This document shows, one piece after another, positions 38,178-46,983 of a DNA stretch of 46,983 bases; position 1 is the first letter of the stretch; the number at the start of each line of letters is the position of its first letter. This stretch comes from Clostridiales bacterium (GTDB lineage Bacteria > Bacillota_E > Sulfobacillia > Sulfobacillales > JAIMBI01), in the NCBI GenBank assembly GCA_027318915.1, contig DAHVOH010000018.1, positions 1 to 46,983 on the forward strand, written 5' to 3'. Made by a program: the position numbers and the translations under genes. Under the pieces are notes generated by a model that worked only from the letters and a program-made list of their open reading frames with translations, was not told the origin of the DNA and made no database searches.

Positions 38178-39962
38178 TTATCCCGTGGCCAAATTGTTGA
38201 CCAACCGCTCGATGTGGTTCAACAGTTCGTCGCGGGTGTAACTGCCCTTGAGGACCACTTTTTCCACCGACCCGGTCAGCCGCTGATAGTCGTCGGCGGT
38301 CATGTCCTTCGCCGTCACGACGATGACCGGCACATGGCGCCAGGCGTCGTTCCGTCCCAGCAGGCCAATCAGCTCAAAGCCGTCCATGCGGGGCATCATC
38401 AAGTCGCACAAGATGACCGTGGGCACCGCTTCCTTCAACTGCTGCAGGGCCGCCTCTCCGTTGTCCGCTTCCGCCACATCCCACCCGTCCTGCCGCAGCA
38501 TGCGCCCGAGCAGCGCCCGCGTCGCCTCGTCATCCTCCACCACCAGGGCCGAACGGGAGCCGGCTCGCCGATGCCGGCGCAGCGCCGCCAGCAGCCGATC
38601 CCGATCGATGGGTTTGGTCAGCACGTCGGCCGCCCCCAGCGCATAGCCGCGGCGGACGTCCGGGCTTACAGAAATTAAGATGACGGGGATGCCCGCCAAG
38701 TCCGGCCGGCTTTTCAATTCATGCAGCACGCTCCAGCCGTCGAGCGTGGGCAGCCAGATGTCCAACACGATGGCGATCGGGTGCAGGGCTTCCGCTTGCC
38801 GCAAGCCCTCGGCGCCGCTGACCGCCATCGCCACCCCGTAGCCTTCTTTGGCCAGCATCCGCTGCAGCAAGTCGCGCACGACCGGATCGTCGTCCACCAC
38901 CAGCACCGTGCGCTCGGACGGGCCCGGGGCCGCCGTCGGGGCGTCCACCAAGCCGGGCAGCTCGACGGTGAACGCCGCGCCCTGTCCGTAGGCGCTCTCC
39001 ACCGTAATGTCGCCCCCCATCATCTGGCAAAAGCGCTTGCTGATGGCCAATCCCAATCCCGTTCCGCCGTACTTCCGCGTCGTGGAGGCATCGGCCTGGG
39101 TGAAGGCTTGAAACAGGCGCGCCTGCTGCTCTTCCGTGAGGCCGATGCCGGTGTCGCGCACCTCGAACACCACCCAGGGCTGCCCGTCGCGCAACTCCCT
39201 CGTCGCGCGGAGGCGCACCGTTCCATGGTCGGTGAATTTGGCCGCGTTGCTGAGCAGATTGAACAGGGTCTGCCGCACCTTGGTGACATCGGCATGCATG
39301 TAGCCCGCGTCGGGATCCAGATCCCATTCAAACGTATTGGCATTGGTGGCCATCAGCGGCTCGATGGTGTTGACAACGTCCTGCACCAGGTCGCGCACGG
39401 AGAACGTCTCCAGGTACAAGTCCATTTTGCCGGCCTCAATCTTGGAAATGTCCATGATGTCGTTGATGAGGGACAGGAGATGCTTGCCCGCCGTGTGGAT
39501 TTTGTGCAGGTCATCGAGGAAGTCCTCCGCTCCCGCATCCTCGGCGGTTTCGGTCAACATCTCGCTGTAGCCGATGATGGCGTTCAGCGGCGTCCGCAGC
39601 TCATGGCTCATGTTGGCCAGAAACGCACTCTTGGCCTGGTTGGCCGCCTCGGCCTCCCGTGTCGTGGCCTGCAGGTCGGCGATGGTCAAGCGGCCCAGCC
39701 GCACCACCAAGAACACAAACCAGGCGCCAAACAGAAACACGACGCCGGTCAGGAAGAAGGTGAGCAGGTGGACATTGAGGACCAGCAAGACCAGCGTGCC
39801 CAGGTACGCGGCCTCGAACAGCCCGATGAAGCCGAACAAAATGGTCCAGGTGCGCCGGTAGCGGCTCGAGTCCAGCATGTGGATCAACTGCCAGGTGGTG
39901 CGGCCCGCGAGCGCCATCAAGAGAGCGCCGGCGGCCACCAGCACCACAACCACCACGGTCAT
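38178..39962 (-). CDS. Membrane hybrid histidine kinase with two receivers
   Basis: A 594-residue kinase. Three hydrophobic helices occupy ~1-105 with hardly any external loop, so it may sense something in the membrane. The phosphoacceptor histidine is in [21 protein letters not shown], followed by the ATPase domain ([33 protein letters not shown]). Two receivers follow: one with [14 protein letters not shown] and the acceptor in [13 protein letters not shown], the other with [14 protein letters not shown] and [16 protein letters not shown]. With the lone receiver encoded just downstream it forms a multistep phosphorelay. The ATG at 39962 is chosen since a GGGGG site lies six bases away; the frame extends to 40022. 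It has no DNA-binding output. Confidence 0.9.
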   Translation of the reverse strand: MTVVVVVLVAAGALLMALAGRTTWQLIHMLDSSRYRRTWTILFGFIGLFEAAYLGTLVLLVLNVHLLTFFLTGVVFLFGAWFVFLVVRLGRLTIADLQATTREAEAANQAKSAFLANMSHELRTPLNAIIGYSEMLTETAEDAGAEDFLDDLHKIHTAGKHLLSLINDIMDISKIEAGKMDLYLETFSVRDLVQDVVNTIEPLMATNANTFEWDLDPDAGYMHADVTKVRQTLFNLLSNAAKFTDHGTVRLRATRELRDGQPWVVFEVRDTGIGLTEEQQARLFQAFTQADASTTRKYGGTGLGLAISKRFCQMMGGDITVESAYGQGAAFTVELPGLVDAPTAAPGPSERTVLVVDDDPVVRDLLQRMLAKEGYGVAMAVSGAEGLRQAEALHPIAIVLDIWLPTLDGWSVLHELKSRPDLAGIPVILISVSPDVRRGYALGAADVLTKPIDRDRLLAALRRHRRAGSRSALVVEDDEATRALLGRMLRQDGWDVAEADNGEAALQQLKEAVPTVILCDLMMPRMDGFELIGLLGRNDAWRHVPVIVVTAKDMTADDYQRLTGSVEKVVLKGSYTRDELLNHIERLVNNLATG

Positions 39963-40104
39963 TCCCATCCCCCTATACCGCTTGGTGATGAAGGGAGCCG
40001 GCATGGGCATGCGCCGGGGCACGCCGCCACCGCTCCCGGCGGACGGATCCCGGCCGGACGGAGCCGTCGCGGGGGCCCGGGGCCGCCAAACGACGCCGGC
40101 GTTC

Positions 40105-40404
40105 TCACTCCAACGTCGGACTCAACTGACGCAGAACGCGAAACTCGAGGTGGTCGGTGTCAAACCACTGGAGCCCGTCCTCCCAGAGTCGAAGGTAGTG
40201 GGGGTCTTGACGCAGGCGCTCCATCCGCTCTTCGTAGGCGGCCAACGAATCGAACGGCACGAGGAAGTGCAGTTGACTGACGGGGCCGAACTCATCCGCG
40301 TACAACTCGGCGCCGGGAAAATAGGTGCCCACCGTATGGACAAACTCTTCGGCTTCCGCCGCATGATCCGGTCGGGCGCGACCGCTGACCAACAGCAGAA
40401 CCAT
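40105..40404 (-). CDS. Small hypothetical protein, possible dimeric alpha-beta barrel
   Basis: A 99-residue protein with no signal peptide. The pattern of strands (VLLLVSGRARP, AELYADEFG, QLHFLVPFDS) alternating with helices (AAEAEEFVHTVGTYF, LAAYEERMERLRQDP) suggests a ferredoxin-like fold as in the NIPSNAP, EthD or antibiotic-monooxygenase families, but I cannot assign a family. The ATG at 40404 follows GGGGAGGGA, a strong site. It lies between the hybrid kinase and LuxR genes on the same strand, more than 80 bases from each. Confidence 0.6.
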   Translation of the reverse strand: MVLLLVSGRARPDHAAEAEEFVHTVGTYFPGAELYADEFGPVSQLHFLVPFDSLAAYEERMERLRQDPHYLRLWEDGLQWFDTDHLEFRVLRQLSPTLE

Positions 40405-40533
40405 CGTGCCGGTCCCTCCCCTTCATCCTGTGCTCGGGCGGTCCGATCCCAGGCTAGCAGGAGGCGGCGGCGGGGACTATCGGGAAAACCCCTCATAGGC
40501 CCGGCCAAGAGGATATGGGGAATTCTCCCCATA

Positions 40534-43329
40534 TCAGGCCCAGTGGCGTCGCACCACATGGGCGGCCAATGCCGCCCGGTTGCTGACCTGGAGCTTCTGA
40601 AACAGATTCCGCAGATGCCGGTCCACGGTTCGCGGGGAAATCCCCAATCGGTCGGCGATCTCCCGGTCGGTCAACCCCTCCGCGACCATGCGGCCCACCT
40701 CCCGCTCGCGGACCGTGACCCAGGGTCCGGGGGCCGCCTGACCTTCCGCCGCGGCCACGCTGGCGCGCGCCAACTGCGGCGAGCCCATCCGGTGGAACAA
40801 CGCCGAGGCGTGCCGGGCCGCTTCGCTGCGCTCGTCAGCCCTCGACGCCCACTGAGCGCGATCCCAGGTCAGCAGGGCCTCAAGCCCGAGGTAGGACGCG
40901 TTGTGCGCCATGCTCTGCATCGATTGATAGACCTTCTCGGCGTCATCCGCCCGTCCCCCCGCCGCCAAGGCGCGGATCTCGACCCGGCCCGCCTGCACGA
41001 CATACCACCAGAGCGGGACCTCCATGGCCACCGCCCGGCCCTCCCCCGCCAAACGCGCCGCCTCATCCAGGCGGCCGGCGCGTTCCGCCAGCAGCGCGGC
41101 GGTGGTCAGGAGATCGGCCGCCATCATGGGTTTGTCTGCGGTGGGTTGCCGGCGTCCCCCGTCGAGCCACGCCTGCGCGGTGACCTCGTCGTCCAACGCG
41201 GCCGCGATCCTCGCCTTGATTCCGTGCGCGAGCGCCTGCGCCGTGCCGAACGGCGCCGGATCGGCCGGATGCCGCGGAGCCAGCCACGAGGCTACCTCGC
41301 GGGCACGCTCCAGATCTCCTTCCTCCAGCAGGAGATCCGCGCCCAACACCAGTATCGCGTCCGGAGCCGATTCCCGTTCGGCGAGTGCGCATTCCACCAG
41401 GTTGCGGCGGGCTTCCCGCCATCGCCCGGTGAGATACTGAGCGATGCCGACGGCGGAATACGGCGGAGAGACCAGGGCCCTGCCGGCTCGGCGAAGCGCC
41501 TCGTCCTCCAATCCCTGCAGTTCTTGTTCCAACCGATCCACCCGTGTCCGGTCAGTCGGCGTCAAGAGCAGGGTAAACAACAGCTCGTGGCTCTTGAACA
41601 GCACGGCGGCCCGATAGTTGCCCAACAGCAGGGACCGGTGCGATGCCTGCATGGCCCATCCGGGCATGTCGGCGTAGTGTCCGCCGAGAAAGCTCAACGT
41701 CAACCGGGCGTAATCGACGTCCGGGGCGAGCTGGGTGGCGGCACGCTGCGCCACCGGGCGCAGCACGGCCTCGGCCTGCTCTCTGGCGCCGTCTATGGCC
41801 AGGGCCACACTGTAGGGCACGGCGATGCGGGCCCACCCTGCCGTTTCGCCGAAGAGATCGTTTTCGAGGCGAAGATACTCGTCGTGGTCCAGCAACGCCT
41901 CCTCCTGGGCCAATAGCGTCTCCATCTGCTGCCGCACCGGGAAGTTGCGCTGCTGAGCCAGCAGGGCCAGGTGATGCTGGGCCCAGGTGGAAACCGCCCT
42001 CTGTTTGTGGCCGGCCGCCGTCCGCGCGGCCTCCACCAGGCACTGCTCGGCCCGGCCCAAGTCGGTCCAGCGCCATACACACGCCAGTTTAAGCAGAATT
42101 TCCGCCCGGTCGGGATGGTTTTCCCCGGCGCGATCCAGGGCGGCCTGCCACCTGGTTTCCGCCTGCGCCATCGCCCCCACCCGGTACGCGTGCGTGCCGG
42201 CGCGGAGCAGAGCCTCCACCGCCCGGGGATCCTCGGCCTCGGCCAGGTGATGCGCCACCGCGTCCAAGTCCGGCGATGCGGCATGCAGCAAGGTGTCGGC
42301 GACACGGCGATGCCAGTGCCGGCGACGTGCCGGTGACATGCGCGCCAAAACCGCTTCGCGCACCAAATTGTGTTCGAACACCAAAAGGTCGGCGGACGCA
42401 TCCATTCGCAAAACCTGCCGCACGCCCGGCTCCTGCAACAACTTGGCCAGCAGGTCCTCGCCCTTGTCCGCCACCGCCTCCAGGAGCGCCACACTCACCT
42501 GCTCCCCCATCACGGCCGCCGGCTCCAACAGCTCCTGGACGGCCGACGACAGGCGGTCCAAGCGGCTGTCTATCGCCTGCAGCACCGTGTCGGGCAACCG
42601 CCGCGCATCCAGCACGCCGTCTCGAGCCACCTGACGGGCCAGCTCATGGGCAAAGAGGGGGACGCCCTGACAACGCCGAAAAATTATCGGCCCCGCCCGT
42701 GCCGCCAGATCCGGGTCCTCCACCCACCGCGCCACGATCGCCTGCACCTCGGGCGCACGCAGTCTCGCCAGGAGAATCCGTTCCGCCCCGTAGCGCTGCA
42801 CATCGGGCAACAGCTTCCACAGCGGATGGCTGTGGTGCAGCTCATCCGTGCGATAGGTCATCAAAATGAGGGAGGGGACCTGGGGAAGACGGGCCGCCAG
42901 CAGTCGGACCACGTCCAAGGTCGCCGGATCGGCCCATTGCAAATCCTCCAGGACGATCACCGGCGCCGGCACACAGCCGCCCAACCAGTCCAGCAGCGCC
43001 TGCACCAACGTCAAAGCGGGGGCTTGGGGATCATGGGCGCTCCACGATCCCCACGCCAGCGGCCGTCCACCCACCTGCTCCCGCAGGGCCGCGGCCACGT
43101 CCTGCCAAGGGCCGTAGGGCGCGGCGGCCGCGCCGTCCAGACAACGGGCCACCGCGACCGCTCCGGCACTCTGCCGGGCGCGCAGCGCCCGCTCGACCAA
43201 CGATGTTTTGCCGATGCCGGCTTCGCCGCCGACAAAGATTAACCCGCCGCGGCGCGCAGTCTCAAGCTCTCCAAGACGCCGGACCACATGCTGCAATTCA
43301 TTGGCGCGACCGACGAACGCCTCGTCCAT
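40534..43329 (-). CDS. MalT-type LuxR transcriptional regulator with AAA/STAND ATPase
   Basis: A 931-residue regulator. It opens with FVGRANELQHVVRRL, the usual start of AAA_16-type ATPases. Walker A is GGEAGIGKTSLVE (Lys41) and Walker B lies in VIVLEDLQWADPATLD. Winged-helix and TPR-like repeats fill ~300-860. The C-terminal LuxR helix-turn-helix is VTVREREVGRMVAEGLTDRE followed by GISPRTVDRHLRNLFQKL. Such proteins bind ATP and a small inducer, oligomerise and activate transcription. The ATG at 43329 has GGAGGAG nine bases upstream and begins right at the family motif, so it is preferred over a GTG at 43365. No neighbour reveals the inducer. Confidence 0.9.
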   Translation of the reverse strand: MDEAFVGRANELQHVVRRLGELETARRGGLIFVGGEAGIGKTSLVERALRARQSAGAVAVARCLDGAAAAPYGPWQDVAAALREQVGGRPLAWGSWSAHDPQAPALTLVQALLDWLGGCVPAPVIVLEDLQWADPATLDVVRLLAARLPQVPSLILMTYRTDELHHSHPLWKLLPDVQRYGAERILLARLRAPEVQAIVARWVEDPDLAARAGPIIFRRCQGVPLFAHELARQVARDGVLDARRLPDTVLQAIDSRLDRLSSAVQELLEPAAVMGEQVSVALLEAVADKGEDLLAKLLQEPGVRQVLRMDASADLLVFEHNLVREAVLARMSPARRRHWHRRVADTLLHAASPDLDAVAHHLAEAEDPRAVEALLRAGTHAYRVGAMAQAETRWQAALDRAGENHPDRAEILLKLACVWRWTDLGRAEQCLVEAARTAAGHKQRAVSTWAQHHLALLAQQRNFPVRQQMETLLAQEEALLDHDEYLRLENDLFGETAGWARIAVPYSVALAIDGAREQAEAVLRPVAQRAATQLAPDVDYARLTLSFLGGHYADMPGWAMQASHRSLLLGNYRAAVLFKSHELLFTLLLTPTDRTRVDRLEQELQGLEDEALRRAGRALVSPPYSAVGIAQYLTGRWREARRNLVECALAERESAPDAILVLGADLLLEEGDLERAREVASWLAPRHPADPAPFGTAQALAHGIKARIAAALDDEVTAQAWLDGGRRQPTADKPMMAADLLTTAALLAERAGRLDEAARLAGEGRAVAMEVPLWWYVVQAGRVEIRALAAGGRADDAEKVYQSMQSMAHNASYLGLEALLTWDRAQWASRADERSEAARHASALFHRMGSPQLARASVAAAEGQAAPGPWVTVREREVGRMVAEGLTDREIADRLGISPRTVDRHLRNLFQKLQVSNRAALAAHVVRRHWA

Positions 43330-43365
43330 AAGCGCGAGCTCCTCCATCTCCGCCAAGTATTCCAC

Positions 43366-43935
43366 ACGATGTCTGTCGGCTCCTGTCCGCGACGGAAACT
43401 TTTTGACGATAAACGCGCGGTTTGTTGCACAATCGCTCGATTTCTGCGCCGATAGATATCAGGGAGGTTTTTATCCCCCCTTCCGGAGGGACGCGCGGCC
43501 TTGGGGAACAGGCTCGCCCGCCCCGGTGGCGATGGGGCACACTTGATGCCGGGATGGCATGCCGACGCACATCCGGTCCGCTATGAACACACCGCGCGCA
43601 TTCCCCTTGCCCAGTCCAAGCCGGGAAGAAGGCAAGCGGGCAGATATGCGATAACCTTGAAGAGCGCCGGAACCGTTCCGATCGACGCCTGGGGAGATCC
43701 GCATACGAGCGCACGATGCCCAACGGCGCGGGACTGCGGTCGCCGAGCCAGGAACGGCCGAGGGCGAGCTTGGACCCCCGTCACTCGACCCGTGCCGGGT
43801 TGGGCGGCGAGAGCGTTCATCAGGGTGGGGTCCCGGCCCGCACCCCTGAGGGCACCTGGGTAGGACGGGCGATCCGGGTGACGCCCGCGGACCATGGGAC
43901 GGCACGGGGGCGGGCGACGGAGACGGGAGGACATT
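43366..43935. other. 570-base divergent intergenic region
   Basis: No gene is seen here. It holds the leaders of the LuxR gene (minus) and of the CocE-like gene (plus). The part near 43395-43475 is the most AT-rich, with TTGACG at 43401-43406, and is the likely promoter zone. A segment at 43821-43848 (CAGGGTGGGG then GCACCCCTG) can fold into an imperfect hairpin, but no known riboswitch is recognised. Confidence 0.4.
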
Positions 43936-45765
43936 ATGAGCATTTGGGTCGAGCGGGGTGTTGACGTGTCGGCGCGAGACGGGACACGTCTTGGCACCGA
44001 TGTGTATTTTCCGCATCTGCCCCGGGATCACGAAACGCTGCCGGCGCTCCTCCTGCGCACGCCCTATGATCGGTCCGCGCGGGAGCGTCTCACCCAAGCC
44101 GAATGGTTCGCTCGGGCCGGATATGCGGTGGTCATCCAAGATTGCCGCGGGCGCTTCGGCTCCGAAGGCGCGTTCCGGCTGGGCCGCCATGAAGCCGAAG
44201 ACGGGTACGACACGGTGGAGTGGATCGCGCGCCAGCGCTGGTCCAATGGCCGCGTGGGTACCTTCGGCACCTCGTACATGGCCTGGGTGCAGAGCGCCCT
44301 GGCGACGCTGGCCCCTCCGCATCTGTCCGCCATGTGGGTCCACGAAGGCATTGCCAACGGATTGAAGGACAGTGTGCGCCAAGGCGGCGCGTTCGAGCTC
44401 CGCTGGATGGGCTGGGCATTCTACGGGGCGGCCACCGATCCATGCATCCCGGAAGACGCCCGCCGGCATCTCGCGTCCATCGACCTGCGCGATTGGCTCC
44501 AATGGATGCTGCCTCAGCCCGGATTGAGCCCGCTCGCCTTGTCCCCAGCCTCCGAACGCTGGTACTGGGAATGTCTGACGGAGGGCACCGCGGGGGCGTT
44601 GTGGGCGTCGCGCGGACTGAACGTGGAAGACTATTATGCGGAACACGCCGACGTGCCCACCGTCTATTCGGGCGGGTGGTACGACTCCTACACCCGGGCC
44701 ACGCTGCGCAATTTTCTCGGCCTCACGGCGCTCAAGCACAGTCCACAATACCTGCTGATGGGGCCGTGGACGCACGGCACCGCCGAGCCCGAACACACAT
44801 TTGCCGGCGACGTCGACTTCGGTCCGGAGGCCGCCGTCGATTTCATGACGCTCGAACGGGACTGGTTCGACTACTGGTTGAAAGGCATCGGCGCGGAACC
44901 CGTGAGTCGTGTCCGCTACTTCTTGATGGGGGGCGGTTCCGGCCGGCGGCGCGCAGACGGCCGCCTGGACCATGGCGGACAATGGCAGGAGAGTCGCCTC
45001 TGGCCCCCGCCGGACGCCAAGCCGGTGCGCTACTTTCTCGCCGACGCGGGCAGGCTGGCGACGGACCCTCCCGTCCGCGCCGGCGGCCGAAGCTTTCGCT
45101 TCGATCCGACTCACCCGGTACCGACGGTCGGCGGCAACTTGTCGTTTCTGAAGTACATCCTGCCGGTCCCGGAACTGCTTCAGGACATCCCCGTCGTCGA
45201 CCGCCTCACCCACGTCTCGCCCATCGGCGGTCAGAACCAGGTCACCTATGCCGGACTGTTTGGCGCCGAGCCGCCGTACCGCCCGTTGGCCAGCCGGCCC
45301 GATGTGCTGGTTTTCGCCACCGAGCCGCTGTCGGCGCCCGTCGTTCTGACCGGCCCCGTCACGGTCTCGCTCCATGTATCCACGGATGGTCCCGACACGG
45401 ACTTCACCGCAAAACTGGTGGATTGGTACCCGCCCCATCCCGACTATCCCGACGGCTACGCGCTCAACATTACCGACGGCATTCAACGGCTCAGATTTCG
45501 CCGGGGGTACGATGCCGAACAGATGGCCACTCCCGGTGCGGTGGTCCCCCTGACTATCGAGCTTTATCCGTCCGCGAACCTGTTTGCGGCGGGACATCGG
45601 TTGCGTTTGGATATTTCCAGCAGCAATTTCCCGCGCTTCGATCTCAACTCCAATACGGGGGAACCCCTTGGGCGCGCTCGTACATGGCGCGTGGCGGAGA
45701 ATCGCATCCTGTGGGGGCCCGAGCACCCCTCCGCGTTGGAGTTGACGGTCATGACCCATCCCTAA
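43936..45765 (+). CDS. CocE/NonD family serine hydrolase (S15-like)
   Basis: A 609-residue hydrolase of the cocaine esterase/Xaa-Pro dipeptidyl-peptidase class. Residues ~10-330 form the alpha/beta-hydrolase: oxyanion-side TPYDRSA, IQDCRGRFGSEG, the nucleophile in VGTFGTSYMAW (usually GxSYGG), the aspartate in SGGWYDSYT and the histidine in GPWTHG. Residues ~380-609 form the jelly-roll domain (TGPVTVSLHVSTDGPDTDFT, HRLRLDISSSNFPRFD, NTGEP). Members hydrolyse esters, acylated antibiotics or N-terminal dipeptides; the substrate is unknown. No signal peptide is evident. The ATG at 43936 has GGGAGG five bases upstream. It is monocistronic as far as can be seen. Confidence 0.88.
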   Translation: MSIWVERGVDVSARDGTRLGTDVYFPHLPRDHETLPALLLRTPYDRSARERLTQAEWFARAGYAVVIQDCRGRFGSEGAFRLGRHEAEDGYDTVEWIARQRWSNGRVGTFGTSYMAWVQSALATLAPPHLSAMWVHEGIANGLKDSVRQGGAFELRWMGWAFYGAATDPCIPEDARRHLASIDLRDWLQWMLPQPGLSPLALSPASERWYWECLTEGTAGALWASRGLNVEDYYAEHADVPTVYSGGWYDSYTRATLRNFLGLTALKHSPQYLLMGPWTHGTAEPEHTFAGDVDFGPEAAVDFMTLERDWFDYWLKGIGAEPVSRVRYFLMGGGSGRRRADGRLDHGGQWQESRLWPPPDAKPVRYFLADAGRLATDPPVRAGGRSFRFDPTHPVPTVGGNLSFLKYILPVPELLQDIPVVDRLTHVSPIGGQNQVTYAGLFGAEPPYRPLASRPDVLVFATEPLSAPVVLTGPVTVSLHVSTDGPDTDFTAKLVDWYPPHPDYPDGYALNITDGIQRLRFRRGYDAEQMATPGAVVPLTIELYPSANLFAAGHRLRLDISSSNFPRFDLNSNTGEPLGRARTWRVAENRILWGPEHPSALELTVMTHP

Positions 45766-45787
45766 CGGCACTGGGCATCGGGATGCT

Positions 45788-45811
45788 CCGGCTTTCGGTT
45801 CGCATAGCCGG
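45788..45811 (+). terminator. Possible terminator hairpin after the hydrolase gene
   Basis: CCGGCT (45788-45793) pairs with AGCCGG (45806-45811), extended by TGC/GCA with one bulge, 20 bases after the stop codon. No U-tract follows, so termination is only likely by position. Confidence 0.3.
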
Positions 45812-46124
45812 GCACCCGGCCGGGGGCCGCGCCGACCGCGGTGATCAAACCTGACATCAACACCGATCCGGAGATGTGGGCGTCCGCGCCGAGATCGCGG
45901 GCCGGTAGTGGCGTGGGGAGGTTGACCCAGGCCTGAAACCGGCCCGGCGAGCGGGTGTGCTGGCGCGGGCCACGCCGGATAGATGCGTCCCTACGATTAG
46001 GCCGGCTCCTACCACTGCGACCAGACCCGGCCCTCGGGTGCTCCACCCGGCGCGGCGCGTGCCGGTCACGGCTCGACGGATGAGGCTCTCGATGGCACCA
46101 GGGTTAGCTCGATAATCCGACTCA
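45812..46124. other. Intergenic, no intact gene
   Basis: No frame with a plausible start and protein-like composition. The minus-strand frame continuing from the remnant at 46125-46450 becomes low-complexity here. Slightly less GC-rich than the rest. Confidence 0.4.
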
Positions 46125-46450
46125 GTCTCTGGGCGACCGCTAGCCGCCCCATAATTCAGATACAGGGCGGACGTCTGTCTTGCGTACCCCGATTCCGACG
46201 CATTCACGGCTTGAGGGCCAGCCCACTTGGTTTTAATGTCGTCGGCGCCCCCAATGACCACGTGGGAGGAAGTGGCGTAGCTGTCCGTCTTTGTCGTGTG
46301 TACGACGTTGCCCCAACGACTGCCGGTCCCCATGCTGACGTTCCCGGAGCTGTTGGTACCCACTGCGAGCGTGAGCCCCGTATCGGCGCATCGCCCAAAA
46401 CTGGGTGTGTCTTGCACCGTCCGGCCGATCCGGACATGATGACTGTACAA
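46125..46450 (-). pseudogene. Remnant of an extracellular-type protein gene
   Basis: The minus strand reads GLTLAVGTNSSGNVSMGTG, VVIGGADDIKTKWAGPQAV and SGYARQTSALYLNYGAASG, a pattern I associate with secreted hypothetical proteins of Gram-positive bacteria that share GADDxE..W and YLNYG motifs. Both ends are missing: there is no signal peptide or ribosome binding site upstream, and after about 46125 the frame turns into arginine/proline-rich sequence ending at 45857. I therefore regard it as a decayed fragment. Composition is less GC-biased than its neighbours, suggesting a different origin. The family is not named with confidence. Confidence 0.4.
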
Positions 46451-46451
46451 A

Positions 46452-46718
46452 GTGAGTCAAGTGAACACGCAACGAAGAGGGAGCCCCGCACGCGTACCAT
46501 TTCCTCGCCCGCCTTCCGGCATTGTCTGGGAGAACACCTCGAAGCGGATTGGCGAGGCCGAAATCGCCGCCGAGATCATCCGCGCCCGGACTGGCTTGGG
46601 CGAGGCGCGGACCGAAAGGGCGGGCGGGCCGGCCGGCCTCCGGCGCTACGTCCAACGGACGGCCGCCGCCGTGTTCCGGCAGGCCCGCTTTCAGCTGGCG
46701 GACGACCGGGGTCGGTGA
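46452..46718 (+). CDS. Small hypothetical protein upstream of the DNA methylase
   Basis: An 88-residue frame starting at GTG 46452 (another in-frame GTG follows at 46461). The first 25 residues are disordered and proline-rich; the rest is helical (KRIGEAEIAAEIIRARTGLG, LRRYVQRTAAAVFRQARFQL). It ends 18 bases before the methylase start, whose ribosome binding site directly follows the stop, so the two may be co-transcribed. No strong ribosome binding site is visible for it, and no family is recognised. Such short genes beside a methylase are common in phages and restriction loci. Confidence 0.45.
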   Translation: MSQVNTQRRGSPARVPFPRPPSGIVWENTSKRIGEAEIAAEIIRARTGLGEARTERAGGPAGLRRYVQRTAAAVFRQARFQLADDRGR

Positions 46719-46736
46719 GAGAGGGGAGGGAAAATC

Positions 46737-46983
46737 GTGCCTGCGCTCGCGCCGCCCTTCCCTTGGTCGGGCGGCAAACGCCGCCTGGCGCGTCGGATCG
46801 TTGGGCTCCTGCCGCCCCACGCCGCGCACGGGGGACCATTCGCGGGCAGTCTCGCCGTGGTCCGGGCCCAGCCGCCGGCCGGCGCGGAGACGGTCAACGA
46901 TGTGGACGGTGCAGTCGTCGAGGTCTGGTGCACCTTGCGGAATCGTTTAGGGGCTCTTCGACAGAGTCATCCGGCATCCAACA
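46737..46983 (+). CDS. D12-class N6-adenine DNA methyltransferase, partial
   Basis: The first 82 residues of a Dam-like methylase, cut off by the window end. The GTG at 46737 follows GAGGGGAGGG. FPWSGGKRRLARRIVGLLPP matches the N-terminal PxxWxGGKxxL motif of this class, then GPFAGSLAVV corresponds to the SAM-binding EPFxG motif (here the Glu is Gly), and VNDVDGAVVEVWCTLRNR matches the NDxDxxVxxFW region. The catalytic DPPY would lie beyond the edge. Such enzymes occur in restriction-modification systems and, often as orphans, in phages. The Glu-to-Gly change in motif I may weaken SAM binding. Confidence 0.75.
   Translation, partial: MPALAPPFPWSGGKRRLARRIVGLLPPHAAHGGPFAGSLAVVRAQPPAGAETVNDVDGAVVEVWCTLRNRLGALRQSHPASN

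Noticed and set aside
43821..43848. T-box-like AGGGTGG segment before the CocE-like gene
   Set aside because: The following bases are not the conserved ACCGCG, no stem I or terminator/antiterminator pair is evident, and the gene is not an amino-acid-related T-box target.
1..46983. CRISPR arrays, tRNA or rRNA genes, intact insertion sequences
   Set aside because: I saw no regularly spaced repeats, no tRNA-like cloverleaf, no rRNA segments and no transposase in any frame. A tool-based scan would be needed to exclude them fully.

Overview
This is a GC-rich bacterial chromosomal window. Ribosome binding sites are strong (AGGAGG type), GTG starts are common and genes are tightly packed. A Spo0H/SigH-type sigma factor (24860-25708) points to Bacillota, probably one of the high-GC lineages such as Sulfobacillia or Symbiobacteriia. 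That placement is inference from gene content, not from a marker phylogeny. I see no rRNA, tRNA or CRISPR array.

Layout. 1-2.8 kb: the 5' part of an S9-type peptidase gene runs out of frame into the 3' part of an Asp-box/YCF48-like propeller gene; this is a deletion scar or an assembly join. 2.9-4.2 kb: a lysA-like PLP decarboxylase. 4.4-12.2 kb: an FCD/GntR regulator divergent from an apparent aromatic-acid catabolic operon. The operon encodes an SDR dehydrogenase, a PaaA/BoxB-like di-iron protein, a gentisate-dioxygenase-type double cupin, an acyl/aryl-CoA ligase and a FAH-family hydrolase, followed by an MFS permease with its own promoter. The same AT-rich element (TATATRATATATM) overlaps -10-like sequences before the operon and before the permease, which suggests a two-site regulon. 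12.4-24.8 kb: ordinary metabolic and housekeeping genes: a ClC channel with CBS/TrkA-C domains, an Ntn asparaginase, a GH31 glycosidase, a NUDIX protein, an aldo/keto reductase, an NAD(P)H:FMN reductase, an aldose-1-epimerase-like protein, a PQQ-type propeller protein and a cyclophilin.

24.9-43.3 kb is a dense signalling island. It holds SigH, a PAS histidine kinase, a DUF3307-like membrane protein, a REC-adenylate cyclase, a 1771-residue Ser/Thr kinase-AAA-GAF-histidine kinase, an MFS transporter fused to a cyclic-nucleotide-binding domain, a second MFS, a lone receiver, a hybrid kinase with two receivers, a small barrel-like protein and a MalT-type LuxR regulator. The cyclase carries the full set of residues expected for making cAMP, and the fused binding domain nearby could be its effector. 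The two histidine kinases on either side of the cyclase have closely similar transmitter modules.

43.9-45.8 kb: a CocE/NonD (S15-like) serine hydrolase. From 45.8 kb to the end the sequence changes character. There is a decayed gene fragment on the minus strand, then a small ORF and the start of a D12-class adenine DNA methylase cut off by the window edge, suggesting entry into a mobile or phage-like region.
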